Of a DNA stretch of 64,000 nucleotides, positions 22,943 to 34,262 are shown one piece after another. This stretch comes from Mangifera indica. Lineage: Eukaryota > Streptophyta > Magnoliopsida > Sapindales > Anacardiaceae. The notes under the pieces were generated by a model. The model ran no database searches. It saw only the letters and a list, made by a program, of their open reading frames with translations, and was not told where the DNA came from. The stretch is taken from positions 10,511,537-10,575,536 of the forward strand of contig NC_058155.1 of assembly GCF_011075055.1 (NCBI RefSeq), read 5' to 3'. The stretch's first letter is position 1. The number at the start of each line of letters is the position of its first letter. Both the position numbers and the translations under genes were made by a program.

Positions 22943-23615
22943 CATATTTTTACTTCTTATTAAATTAAATTTTATTTTTTATCAATAAATAATTAAATCT
23001 ATTAATTTTAAAAATAAAATTATTATTTTATATATAATATTAAAAATAAACTAAAATTTTATTTTCTTTTTTTCACTAAATTTAAAAAATTAATATTTTC
23101 TTCCATAAAAAAGTTTTAAAAAATCACATTTCCTATTTAGGATTTAATTTAACATTTAGTTACTCTCTCTTATCCCTCATTTGTCATCTCTTTCTACTGA
23201 CGGTTCACCTTTCTCCAACGGTTTGCTTATCCTAAACCTCAACCATTCTGATATTGTATGATGTCATCTTAGAAGATGAGATAGATAATCGATTTTGTTT
23301 TTATCGTTTAATAAGACGATTTATCTTCCCAGATGATATTGCACAAGGTCAGAGGGGTTGGGGTTTAGGGTAGGCAAACCATAAAAGAAGAGGAACTATT
23401 GGGAGAGAGAAATGGCTAATGATGACATCAAATATCGAAACTAAATCCTAGAGAAGAAATGTGATTTTTTTAAAACTTGACTTAGGAGAAAATTGTTAGT
23501 TTTTAAAATTTAAGAAGAGAAAATGAGATAAAATTTTTATAGGTTAAAGTTTTGTAAACTTTAATAGTTTATGAATAAATAAATAAAATTTTTAAAATTA
23601 AGAAGTAAAAACTTG
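22943..23615. mobile_element. fold-back / long-TIR element, copy A
   Basis: A 670-bp inverted structure. The left arm (about 22943-23265) runs tttttacttctta..., aaaaatcacatttc, aggattta, ctctcttatccc and ggtttgcttatcctaaacct. The right arm (about 23330-23615) carries the complements in reverse order. A loop of about 65 bp separates them. There is no coding sequence. Long terminal inverted repeats fit Mutator-type MITEs or fold-back elements; target duplication was not resolved. Confidence 0.65.
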
Positions 23616-24962
23616 ATATATTATTTGATATCTCCCACTAGTTAGCAATTTTCGTATTAGTTATTTCTATTTAATGAATTGGTAGGACCAACACGTTTAT
23701 CACATGGCCGCCAACAGGTGATATTGCATAATCTTCCACAAGTAAGGCTATTCACATTCCAAAAATGAAAATATTGATTTGTTCTAAAAATATTTTTCCA
23801 CTCTTAACTGTATAAATCATTTGGAAAAAAGAATGGAAAAGAATCCGTCTGCATTATTACCGTATTTTCTTGTACTATTTCATTTTTTTAAAACTTTTTT
23901 CAAAACATCAAATTAATAAAAAATTTTGAATATCAAATTCACATAACCCTTTTCTTTAACCTCAATTTTTTCTTTCATGGAGCCCATCAAACCCTAACAA
24001 TTATTTTACTTCTGATGATCATCTCCGACATTGATTCAACTTCCAACATCTATTATTAATGTCAATGTCACTATCTTTAGTCTCTTCTCTTCTCTTCTCT
24101 TTATTGGTTATTTCTTCTTTGTTTACGCTTAATTTTTGTTACACCTCTCTTCTATGTTGATATATTTACCTCTTCAATAATTCAATTTTGACATTTATGA
24201 AAGACACAATATTGTATCACGCTAGATCTTAATCTGTAATGGTTGTATCATGCTCGATATTAATATTCACCCATTGTTTCAATCTCTCATTATCTTCAAC
24301 TTTTCTCTATAATGTGACTCAATCAACAATAATAATGAGGAGATTTTAGTCAAAATAACAACTAGGATTATTGGAATGCAAATCATATTTAAAGTCTTAA
24401 GGTGTAATTTTTTTTTAATTTTATAAATTAAAATGATATTTTACTCTTCTTACAATAGATTTTTTAAACGTAATTTTGATTTTAAATGGAAAATCGTAAT
24501 TTATTAATGAAAAAATGTGTTTGGCCCAAACTGAAAAGGAAAATGTGATTTACTCTAAAATAAAATAAAACATCAGCCTCATAGAGAGAAAATTGCTTTA
24601 ATTGTTTCTATACCTCTGTGGTCATTTATACTTCTTCAAGATGTCGCTCATGTAATGGAAAAAATCGAAAAATCTCACATTACACAGTTTTTTTTTTTTT
24701 TTTTTTGTTTAGTTGCCCCTCCATGAATCACTAGAAATGTTTAAAGCATAATCTTCGCACAATCCGCACACTCAATCTATTAACACTTGATTTGATCATC
24801 CATATGTACAAAGACCTCGCAAGGGGACTATAAATGTTTAACCAGAGAGCTGGAAGTTTGGCAAGTTGCCTGGTGCCACTCCATTTTCACCTCAATCAGC
24901 AAAGCTTACGCCCAGCAGAAGCTTTACCATATGGGTATGCATTCTTAAAGTTCCACAGCGCT
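23616..24962. other. intergenic between the BSD and PP2-A10-like genes, copy A
   Basis: No gene recognised. It includes a T-run of about 19 at 24688-24706 and, nearest the BSD gene, its 3' flank. Confidence 0.5.
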
Positions 24963-27442
24963 TTATACAATCTTCGGTTTTATGGGCAGACACCCCTCAT
25001 CCTCAAGATCACTGAATGAAATGTCATCTTCATTCCCTACACAAATTGCACTATCATTGTATCCACCTAAATCTGAGTCCTCCTCTGGCCAGTCATCCTC
25101 ATCATCATCTTCATAATTAGGAATCTGAATTTTAGAAGACGGACCAACTGACAGATTCTTATCCAGAGTGATTGGTTTTTCTGCTATGATTGATTTATCG
25201 ACAAAATGAATCTCAGTACTTTCTATGGGGTGCTTCTCAGTCTCATAATCTGTTATTATTGTTTTAGTGCTTGGTTCAGAAGCATATGTCTGTGGTGACA
25301 AGATATCGCAAGGTGCCCAGTTAGATGAAGTAGGAACAAGGTCTTGCTGCAGTACATTTCTGCCGTCTTTTGTATAGGAAGTACTTCTTCCAAACCAGTC
25401 AGTTTCTGGCTTTGTTTGCTTTTGGAGCTCCTGCATCCACATTGTTCTGGCTTCCACTACCTGCAAACAGTAGATTTAAGAATTGTAACACCTGATTAAC
25501 CATCCTTCTTGCACACAGTTGCTTTCAATTTGCTTTATTTACTTATTATTATTATTTTTTCGATGCATAAGTCTATCCTGCCAGTATAAATGTAGCTTTG
25601 GACTAGTAACAAACTTTTCAACTTGCCTGGCGTGTAGACAAAACCTCTGCATCATGTTTGTTAAGCCTTGAATGCAGCAGAACAAAATAAACTTTCCAAA
25701 AGTAATTCTCACTCATATGACAAGGGCAAAGTTCAATTCTCAGAGCAGCTAATCTAGGAGCAAGATGTTGGATAACAAAAGCATGGTCCTTTTGGGCATC
25801 AGACATGTCAAAATCTGAAAAAAAACAAAAATTAGTGGTACATGTCATATGAAGCATTATAAGAAAGGAGGAACTTGTTAAGAAGAAATTGAATAAATTG
25901 GAGCTGCCAAGACTAGAAAGACTAAGAAAAAAAGATGTTCATTCTCGATATTTTACAGAAGGAGAAAGTAGAAGATGGTATATCTTTTATAAATGTCCTC
26001 TAGGAACTGGCTATTGATGGATGTGGAGGTTGTAGATGTTACAGTGTCAAGCGTCCTACTGCCTTCAGGAATTTAACAAGTAACAATTGAACCATATGAA
26101 ATCATAAATCCAACCACAAAAGTAAGACAGTATTATGTACATTGTTTGCAAACAGAAAATTATGACCTATTGTAAATCATCAATAGACAACCGAGACAAT
26201 GACACTTGCATCCGCCTGCACAATCTCCTTTTTATATAATGAAGCTGCTCTGCACTTTTGACAAGGAACTTCAACAGATTAACAATTTTATAATTTTTTC
26301 ACTATCAATAGGTATTCTACAAGAGAACAACCATTTAAACTGGTTCCATAAAAAGTATTCATCATGATCCACACATTTCTTTTATATAACTAGCCCACGC
26401 ATATTCATTTTCAGATACAAACATATCTTCTCATCTTTTAAGCTTGGAAGCCATCTCTTACGAGAAAAAGGAAACTAGAACTGATCACATTCCTTTATCA
26501 GTTGTAGGACAGAAAGCATATAATTAGGGCCACTGGGTAAAACTATCAGTAACAAACACGACAATTTAAGCTATTGGAACTTTAACCCACAAGATAGAAT
26601 TGATATCGTAAAGCATTTGCTAGATGGCAACACAATGGAGAAGCAAAATACATTATCAGATACTTGCCATAAAAGCAAACTGCTGTAAAATGGATTTACA
26701 ACAGAAGCAAAAGATATATCAGACTCGTAACAATATGATGATATAATATAAGACATTTAGAATTAGTCTAAATCAATTGATAAGAAAAGAAAAGAAAATT
26801 TTTAAGGAGAAGGGGTGATTTTGAACGTACCGTCCAAGTATTCTTCCTCGTCTAAAGGAAAATCCAACCAAGTTTCTGGATGATGAGCAATATTCTTCGC
26901 AAAAGCCAACACTTCATCGGTAATCCCAACCGCACTCAATTCTTCTTCTTCTTCTTCCCCTTCCTCCTCCTCCTCTCCTCCTCTACATTGTTCTCCCTAT
27001 TTTGCTCCTCATTGTTCTCAGATCCAAACGAAAAATAATTCGAAGCCATCTTCGATATCTCCGACACCCCGCTTCTAAACCTATCTCCGATCCTTGAATC
27101 TTCGGGATCTTCCTCGTCGAATAGATCCGAAGGCTCTGATTCGTCCAAATTACAGTTGTAATCTACCAGATGATCTTGCGTTGGAGCCGGAGCGAGAAAT
27201 GAAGCGACCCCCCAGAATTGGCGAGTTAGGGTTTGTTTGAATTCCGTCAAGTCTTCTTTAACTCCACGCGAATGTGCGTCCTCATCTTCTTCCAACTCTG
27301 ATAATGATCGAGTCTGAGTTTGTTCATCTTTTGCTGCAATTTGATCATGATTGGCGGGTGAGCGGTCTGTGTTAGGTATGCCGTTGTTTTCTTCGTCATC
27401 AAGACGGAGAGAATTTGCAAGAGATCGCGCTAGCCATGACAT
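24963..27442 (-). CDS. BSD-domain protein, copy A, frameshift in exon 1
   Basis: Three minus-strand exons: 27442-26831, 25814-25627 and 25460-24963. The acidic N-terminal half (MSWLARSLANSLRLDDEENN) leads to the BSD domain, split across exons 1 and 2 (LAFAKNIAHHPETWLDFPLD, then AFVIQHLAPRLAALRIELCP, and MSENYFWKVYFVLL with the family's Phe-Trp pair). Exon 3 ends with an acidic EDDDEDDWPEEDSDL tail. BSD domains occur in TFIIH p62 and synapse-associated proteins; the plant proteins' job is unclear. Intron 2 starts CAG|GCAAGT, a GC donor. In the (GAG)n tract at about 26960-26985 copy A has four bases fewer than copy B, shifting the frame so that exon 1 reads into RRRRKGKKKKKN and a stop. Real mutation or repeat-tract consensus error are both possible. 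Confidence 0.85.
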
Positions 27443-28839
27443 TTTTTTTTTTTTCTCGTTTGGATTCTTCAGGGGCCGGAAAGTTACCGGTGAAAAGCTT
27501 CGAGTTTAAAATGGTTGCTACTGTTGGTTGATGAAATCATGTAGTTTTCGACTAAGGTGATCATTCAAATCATACCCTATTAAATAGTGACACGTAAAAG
27601 GATTTTGAATTCAAGGTGTTTGAACTAGAGCTACATGGTAGATCTGGATCGTCTAATATTTATAGTAATAAGATGCACAAGTACCTGAATTTATTATAAA
27701 TTATTATTAATTGCCAGACGATAAGGCGGGGGTAGGACTTAAGAATAAAGTAATATATTATGACTTTATTTTTTCTTTTTTCTATTTAAAATAATTACAC
27801 TTAAGAAGATTAAATAATAATTTGTTTTTCAAACAAAAAACCATATAATTTTTATTTTAATAATTATAAAAACTAAAAAAAATAAAAAAAAATCAATGGT
27901 AAAATTATATTTTTGTTCATTATCAATGGCTACTCTCTCATTGCTATTTTATTATCTTTTTTTTAAATCAATTTTTTTATAACTTTAATGGCTTTTCACT
28001 TTTGAATTGTTCTTTAAATATCTTAGTAACCTTTTTTTATTTAATTTTTGTCGATTCATTTTTGACTTATAACTCACATCTCCCTTTCAATCTTCTCTCC
28101 ACTTCAATGACTTCGATCTATGAGACATTTTGTTGCTTATACAAGTATCAAATGGATCAAAATTTGCCGGACTCCTACAAGTTTCCTTTTATGGCAAAAA
28201 TAAGAAAAGTGAAGAATGAAGAGGACACAAAAATAAAAAAATGTGTGATAATTATATTATTTTAATATCAAAACTACTGTATTATATTAACCAATAGTGT
28301 GAAAATATACTTTTCTAAAAGGTGTCAAATATAGTTTTATCAAATTTCGTACTAATTAGTGAAGACCAAATTTCAAACTTCTTTTTCTCCCCCATGCATG
28401 CTTTCTTTTGTGTGGCTAGGGCATGCATTTATGAGCACATTCGTGCCAACAAAAGTGAACACCAGGGCCCTTCAAATAGCAGACTGAGGCTTGTCTTGTC
28501 CACATCTGTATTTATTAAAGTATGGCTTTACTTTAAGGACACTTAGAATAGAACAGTTAGAGTTGATCCATGTTGCCAAGTTACTGTTGCTCTTTGAGTA
28601 TTGGAACTATTACAGATGCTCAGCAATTTGGGAAATCGCTGCATTCGGCACTCTCAAATCTCACTCATTTCCTCATTGATGCTACCAAGAGATATCACCA
28701 AGCACCATTGTCAGACTTGAAAATTTTCACACCAGATGTTAATCATATCTTGCAAAAATTACAGAAGGGAGTTCATTATACAAAATTTTTACATCCAGAA
28801 ACCAGAAGATCTAAAAAATTTACACTGAAATTTTTTAGA
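27443..28839. other. intergenic between PUB-b and BSD gene, copy A
   Basis: BSD upstream region, then AT-rich DNA to about 28370, then a less AT-rich stretch to 28840. Several plus-strand frames of 60-97 codons at 28322-28863 shift relative to copy B, so they are not taken as genes. No element recognised. Confidence 0.45.
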
Positions 28840-29132
28840 TCAATATTACAGGCAACCCAGTGAATTTTGACTTCATATACAAATGAAAACAAGTGCTCAG
28901 AGGAATACCCTTTCCTGCATTTTCTAGCAAAAGCCTCTATTCCACTCAATGGAGACCTACTTACACCATTCTCTTGTGGATCGATACAAGTCTGCAACCA
29001 TCACAACCTTGTTCAGGGATTATTGTAAAGCTTTGGAAAAATGTCAGGCTGTTTACTTATCACTTGACCTAAGCTTGATCTAGCTATGACTCATCATTAA
29101 TATTTAGTCTATCAACATTTTGCCAATTTGCT
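28840..29132 (-). other. 3' flank of PUB-b, copy A
   Basis: On the minus strand this is the 3' UTR region of PUB-b and shares segments with the PUB-a 3' flank (13255-13732). Confidence 0.55.
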
Positions 29133-30467
29133 TCACTGTAAAGATCTAGTAAGCTTACACTTTGAAAGGAATATAGAAGCCGAGTAATTTAGACTACATA
29201 ATTTCAAGAGCTCTGCTGACTGCTGCTTCAATTCAGGACTGCAGCCACTCTGCATTACCAGAAGTAGCTTGGCCGCCAAACCTGCATCCACAGCAAGTGG
29301 AGCACATTCATCTGGTGCAAGCTTGCACACTGCCCATAATATCGACAAGGCAAACTGAGTACAACTTTCAGAAACCCTCATCAACAACTTCACAACATTT
29401 GGTATTGTACAGGGACAATCTTTCAAAGCCAATCTTCCCTTAGCAACTGTCGACACGGCCTCGAGTATGTGAAGTGCTAACTCCAGACACCCATTACTCA
29501 AACTAGGTAGTATCTCGACTAACTGAGGAACTGCTCCGATGCTGACAAGCGAATATTTCACAGCCTCATGAGAACAAATTGTCTTGAGCAAGCCCAGTCC
29601 AGCCAATACCCCGTTTTGGTGCCTCTTATCCTTCACTAATCTCAACAAACCAACCAAAAGACTACAGCTAGACACCTTCTCAGACCCTAAACCGGCTTCC
29701 ATTAAAATTTCGATTAACTTCGTGCAATTAATCTTTGTCTCAATGGTTCCTTCATTTAGCATATCCACCATTAACGAAATCTTTGCTGGCTGCATCAAAT
29801 TCTTCTTTGTTTCCAGATCAAGGTCCAGCTTGACCAGAATCCCAATTGCCTCTGACCCAACAGCATGAGTAGTGAAAGGACCCAACAAAAAAGAAATCAA
29901 ACCAACACCATTATTACCAACAACAGCCTTTTTAGCAGTAGAATGAATACTTACAAGCTTCCTAAGCTCTTTAAGAGCTTGAACTCTAGCTTGACCTTTA
30001 ACTTTCTTTAAAGTCTCCAAAATCTCAATAGATCTTCCATGCACATCCTCTGATTTCTTCTTCATGGCAGCATATTTGATGGAGAACCAGGAAAAAATGA
30101 GTTGCTGAAGGGTGTTGTTAGGAGTGACAGAATTGTCCCAGAGTTCTTGCATCGTAGTAGGGCAAGTGAAACGGCCGAGGGAGAACCATTTCAAAATGTT
30201 GGATCTCTCATAAGTCTGGCCGGTACACAGAGTCACCGGTTCTTGCATTGGGGCTAATGAAATTGGACAGATAAACACGGATGGCACATCAATTGATTCA
30301 AGCTCTTGTATCATTATCTTCAGATCCATTTTGTCTGCAACACCAGTATAAACTGGACCACTGACGTCACCACCTAAAATGCCATCTTTCACGGCTGTTT
30401 CTAGATCTAGGACTTGCCCACCGCCACCACCACTCCAATCAAACTTAGTTGACTCATACATAGGCAT
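29133..30467 (-). CDS. PUB30: U-box E3 ubiquitin ligase, PUB30/31-like, paralogue b, copy A
   Basis: A single coding exon, 444 residues from MPMYESTKFDWSGGGGGQVL. An upstream in-frame ATG at 30545 is rejected: an acceptor-like gctacag lies directly before the chosen start near 30473, so the extra residues fall in the 5' UTR intron. The N-terminal DLETAVKDGILGGD motif and U-box at about 61-135 (VPSVFICPISLAPMQEPVTL) match paralogue a, followed by ARM-type repeats to the end (LAAKLLLVMQSGCSPELKQQ). Protein similarity to PUB-a is high throughout with scattered substitutions, so the two are an old local pair. No lesion is seen; both are probably functional E3 ligases. Confidence 0.93.
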   Translation of the reverse strand: MPMYESTKFDWSGGGGGQVLDLETAVKDGILGGDVSGPVYTGVADKMDLKIMIQELESIDVPSVFICPISLAPMQEPVTLCTGQTYERSNILKWFSLGRFTCPTTMQELWDNSVTPNNTLQQLIFSWFSIKYAAMKKKSEDVHGRSIEILETLKKVKGQARVQALKELRKLVSIHSTAKKAVVGNNGVGLISFLLGPFTTHAVGSEAIGILVKLDLDLETKKNLMQPAKISLMVDMLNEGTIETKINCTKLIEILMEAGLGSEKVSSCSLLVGLLRLVKDKRHQNGVLAGLGLLKTICSHEAVKYSLVSIGAVPQLVEILPSLSNGCLELALHILEAVSTVAKGRLALKDCPCTIPNVVKLLMRVSESCTQFALSILWAVCKLAPDECAPLAVDAGLAAKLLLVMQSGCSPELKQQSAELLKLCSLNYSASIFLSKCKLTRSLQ

Positions 30468-30612
30468 TTTAACTGTAGCAAGGTGATAAAGGAGAAAGTT
30501 TTCAATGAAGACGTCTTGATTGATTTTGAAAGAAGCAAGAGACATATACTGAACAAGAAGCCGTGGGAAAGGAAAAGTGAGAAGAAAAAGGAGATGGGAA
30601 GAGTTTTCTTTC

Positions 30613-30695
30613 TTTATCTTTCATTGACAACAGGAAACAACAATGCTTATCAAAGGAGACATCTTTTCTCCATTCATTGCTTTTGGCTCTTTATG
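30613..30695 (-). promoter_or_regulatory. conserved block inside the PUB-b 5' UTR intron, copy A
   Basis: Matches 15236-15320 at PUB-a. The inferred 5' UTR donor is tcacttg|gtatgg at about 31005. Confidence 0.45.
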
Positions 30696-31113
30696 TGATC
30701 TATTTCTCGGTCAAAAGTGTAACATTATTCATCGTCATCGTCAACAAAGAAATGATAGAGACGTAATCTCTCAAATATCAAAGCTATACTTGATTATCTT
30801 CTTGTTCAAGCTCAAAAAAGGCTGAAATCATCAACCCCAGATCAGGCAATAAGGCGTATAGAACCAAAAAGCAAAATTTCACTCACGCATCAACAGTAAC
30901 AACTAACAAGTACCCATCTGCCACCACATCCCAACCCGTAACAAGAAATTAAATTACGAAAACCAAAAGACAAGACCGTCAATAATGGGAAGACAGAGAA
31001 CCATACCAAGTGATTGACAGAAGAAGAGAGAACAGAAAGACAAGCTATCAACTTCTGCAGTCTCTTCGCTGGTCTTCTTCTGGGAAAGAAGAAAAGCAAT
31101 ATTACCAAGAGTT

Positions 31114-31195
31114 ACTGGCTATAGCCAGTGATTCGAGTCTAGGCAATTGTGCACCACACGTGCAGTGTCATCGTTAGTCACCGTTGTGTCCGGTT
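31114..31195 (-). promoter_or_regulatory. proximal promoter block of PUB-b with perfect 16-bp palindrome, copy A
   Basis: actggctatagccagt at 31114-31129 is a perfect palindrome. It is followed by caccacacgtgcagtgtcat with a CACGTG-type core and then gtcaccgttgtgtccggttt. PUB-a has the same layout with an imperfect palindrome (15816 onward). It is conserved in copy B at 61694-61775. Confidence 0.55.
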
Positions 31196-31244
31196 TTTTA
31201 TGCAATTGAAAAATTGTTTTGAGGGAAAATCTAAGAAAAAGTAG

Positions 31245-31390
31245 TCTCTCAAATTTCTAGGAGCTCTGGTCCCTTAGATAATGCGAAGAGATAATCTAGA
31301 GACTGAAAAGACGAAACCTTACCTGGGTCAGTAGTCAAAAAGACGGAACGGGAATTACCAGGGCAATAATTACACTTGAAAGGATGTCCT
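31245..31390 (-). promoter_or_regulatory. second upstream block shared by the PUB paralogues, copy A
   Basis: tttctaggagctctggtccct, gagactgaaaagacgaaacct and gtcagtagtcaaa match segments at 15960-16035 in order, about 800-920 bp upstream of the PUB-b ATG. Confidence 0.45.
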
Positions 31391-32247
31391 CACTCTTTCC
31401 TAATTTCAATTGAAATTTTTGACTGGTCATGAGAAGTTAACAAGCAAATAGGAGCTTGACTGCATTCTTCCAATCCAATGGGGTGTCACGGCTAGTGCGT
31501 GATAGCAGTTTGGTCGGACATGATTGATGGGTGTTTTTACAGTTTGTTTCTGTGTACGTGTATTGTTATCTCGTAAGAGTGTTCTAGTCACTACACATAC
31601 TCAACCGGGGCATATTGAAAGGATTAGGCCATTTTTACATAAATTAGTTAAAAATTAAAATTGTTTTTTAATGAGTCTAAGTTTAAAATAAATAACTATG
31701 AATTATAATATGAACACATATAAAACTTATTATTGTAAAGACAATATCAAAGATGTTGCACAAACAAATTGGAAATTTTACCCGTGACACTAGTATTACG
31801 GTTTATGCAGAAATCATTCAAGTTCTTCAGCAGTCACTGATATAAAATTTGAGGAAAGAGATTGCAGTATTCAACAAAGGCAGCATGACTTCTCGTGCTT
31901 TTTGGAATTTGGCTTTTCCTATAACATCTATAAATTAAAAGAATTGGAATATTGTAGCGCACGCAGGCTAGACTTGGACCTAACATAAAAGCCGAGTCTT
32001 TTTTTTTTTTCTATAGAAATACTGCAAGAAAGAAGATATATGTATAATTAGAATATAGATATATATATACCATATTATGTATAAATAATTATTAGATAAT
32101 TAAAAATTAAAAATAAATTAATATTTAATTATAAAATATTATATTATTATTTATGTAAATAATTTTATTGTTATAATTAAAAGTAACATAATAGAAATGA
32201 AACCCCCGTGCTGTGGGCCTATTTATATCCTGCCTTTGGTAAATTGC
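31391..32247. other. intergenic, with a possible degenerate short MITE, copy A
   Basis: No gene is seen. At about 32070-32175 the sequence (tatgtataaataatt...ttattgttataatt) resembles the short MITE family on the opposite strand but is too eroded to set ends. Confidence 0.3.
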
Positions 32248-32367
32248 CAGCTGAGCATGGACCAGTCTCTGTTTTGACCGCTTTCATCCCTCGTGCACCT
32301 TGTTTGCTTTTTGGCCAGTACAAAACTTGGCACGTGGTGGGAACACTTACGAGCTGCCTCTTTTGAT
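32248..32367. promoter_or_regulatory. distal block conserved with the PUB-a upstream region, copy A
   Basis: gaccagtctctgttttgacc, ccttgtttgctttttgg, ggcacgtggtggg and gagctgcctcttttg match 18901-19050 in the same order. Confidence 0.5.
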
Positions 32368-32415
32368 TTTTTAAATCTCTTGGTTTGATTCTTGTTTGAG
32401 TCGGGTAGATAACCT

Positions 32416-32890
32416 TACCGTTTAGTTTCAGTTTTTTAAAGTTTCCTTGATAATTTATTTTTTATTTTTTATTTAATTTATTAATAATAAAATATTAGAA
32501 TAATTTTTATTATTAATATTGATATGACAAATAATATAAGTGATAATCTGATTATCATCTTCATTTTAGGTATTTAAAAATTAGCAAGATAATTTTAATT
32601 TTATTATACTTATATTAATATTTATTAATTTTTTAAGACAAAATAAATTTATTTTTAATTAATATAATAAATAATATAAAAAATATTTAAAAATAATTAT
32701 ATTAAAAAACATTTAAGTAAAATAATTTACTAGTAATCTTTTCTTATCTTTAATCAAACATAATATTTTTATCTATCAAATTTTATTAAATATGATAATC
32801 ATTATATATTAATAATCTTTTAAATAATTTATCTTTAAGATAATTTTTTATTTTGATAATAAATTATTATCCAAATTAAACATTTTTTTT
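32416..32890 (-). mobile_element. old Tourist-like MITE, reverse orientation, copy A
   Basis: Read on the minus strand it aligns along its length with the young MITE at 38494-38970, e.g. aaaatttgataga, ttactagtaaattatttta and gataatcagattatcac. Its ends are eroded (ccgtttagtttcag where the young copy has the complement of accaaacgcacc). It is present in both copies, so it predates their separation. Confidence 0.6.
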
Positions 32891-33308
32891 AAGAAAATGT
32901 TTAATTGGCAAAGGTGATAATATCAGACCTCTATCTCTCTGAAGAATTCTGTACTTTTTTTTATTTTTTTAATGATCAATCAAAGGCTTAGCACTTCGTT
33001 AGATAAAGATTTTCGGATGATGTATACATCATTGTACAACATCACATCAATTATTTGACAAAGAGGCTATGTTTATAGGATTCATGATGCATGTAAGAAT
33101 TAGGGCAAATCATTTAAATAAGATCCAGGGAACACGTACCATCTTTCGGGCCAAGGCAAAGACATCCGGGACTAAACAAACAGTCCTCGACATGTTTTTT
33201 ATGGTGTCGGTCCCATCTGTGTCCAGTAAATGTCCTCTACATTACTCTGATGCGTGCCTGTTTTGCTGCCTCTCATTCCCGCAATCCTAGTTATGTAATA
33301 GGAAACAG

Positions 33309-33369
<61 letters not shown>

Positions 33370-33373
33370 ATAT
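33309..33373. repeat. poly-A plus (TA)n microsatellite, copy A
   Basis: A run of about 18 A passes into (TA)n with one interruption. Another (AT)n tract lies at about 33466-33497. The copy B equivalent starts near 63895. Confidence 0.95.
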
Positions 33374-33462
33374 GTGAATTATAAAGTTATAATAGGATAA
33401 ATAATAAAAAATATGATTATAATTTTTTTTTTAAATTTATATATGAAAAAATATAAAACATG

Positions 33463-33500
<38 letters not shown>

Positions 33501-34164
33501 CGACATATTATTAATAATATGTTTATAAAATATGATAATATCATGATAATTTTAATACCTTTTTCTCAAATCTCTTATTGAAAATTAATATAAGAATTTA
33601 ATATAAAATATTTAATTAACTATTAAATATAATATAACATAATACATAATCAAAATTTTTTATATAATAAATAACGTACTAGCTAATTAAAAAATAATTA
33701 AATTAATCAGTTTAGATTTCAAACTTCATATCAAAGTAAATTTTTGTACAGGTTATAAGAGAGGGAAATGTAAAAATAAGGTTGTGAATTAAGAAAGAAA
33801 TGTTATTAGTTCTTTTTTTTTTTAAATCGTAATGCATTTTTTTAAATAATTAAAAATAGAATGGATAATTATATACTTTAAGTTTAACTAAAAATTCAAA
33901 AATAGGGTAAACGTAAAATATGAGATATAGTTCACATCTAATATGGGAAAGATGTAAATAAATATCTAATATGTTGTAGATTCAAAATTCTTTTAAATAT
34001 ATTTAATACATAAATAATATGAGAAGAGGATTAATACAAGTTTTTACTAACTAGCCCCACCATATCCAGCTTCAGTGCTACTAATACACTGGTTCTGCCA
34101 GGCCACATTTTTCAAACAACCAACCACATCAAAACACTAACACTCAATAAAACCACAATCCAGC

Positions 34165-34262
34165 AATTTTTATTTACAAGTTGTGGGGGGGGGACTTAAA
34201 TCCCAAGTTCTTTTATCTTGAAAGTCCACTATTTTATCACTTGAGCCATCTGTTGTTGGAGG
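34165..34262 (-). mobile_element. SINE-like tRNA-derived fragment
   Basis: The minus strand reads gatggctcaagtgataaaa (A-box-like), then gggatttaagtccc (B-box-like), then a C-run. This spacing is typical of plant tRNA-derived SINEs. It is not a tRNA gene: no acceptor stem or cloverleaf. Confidence 0.45.

Larger units (their letters stand above)
6791..33390. repeat. copy A of a large, nearly identical block
   Basis: Sequence from about 6791 to at least 33.39 kb recurs from 36408 to the window end in the same orientation. Gene order is identical. The A-to-B offset rises in steps: about 29617 at the left edge, 30232 at the phytosulfokine gene, 30373 at PUB-a, 30559 at the PP2-A10-like gene and about 30580 at PUB-b. 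The steps match discrete insertions in copy B. The true left end of the similarity is unknown because B starts at the gap. Confidence 0.95.

Noticed and set aside
28322..28863. Overlapping plus-strand frames upstream of the PUB-b 3' end
   Set aside because: Frames shift and break through indels in copy B and lie in a flank without other gene signals.
29584..29868. 94-codon plus-strand frame inside PUB-b (also 60162-60446)
   Set aside because: Shadow of the antisense U-box coding sequence.
30468..30545. N-terminal extension of PUB-b from an upstream ATG (also 61046-61123)
   Set aside because: A splice acceptor-like sequence lies directly before the downstream ATG, and PUB-a has no such extension.
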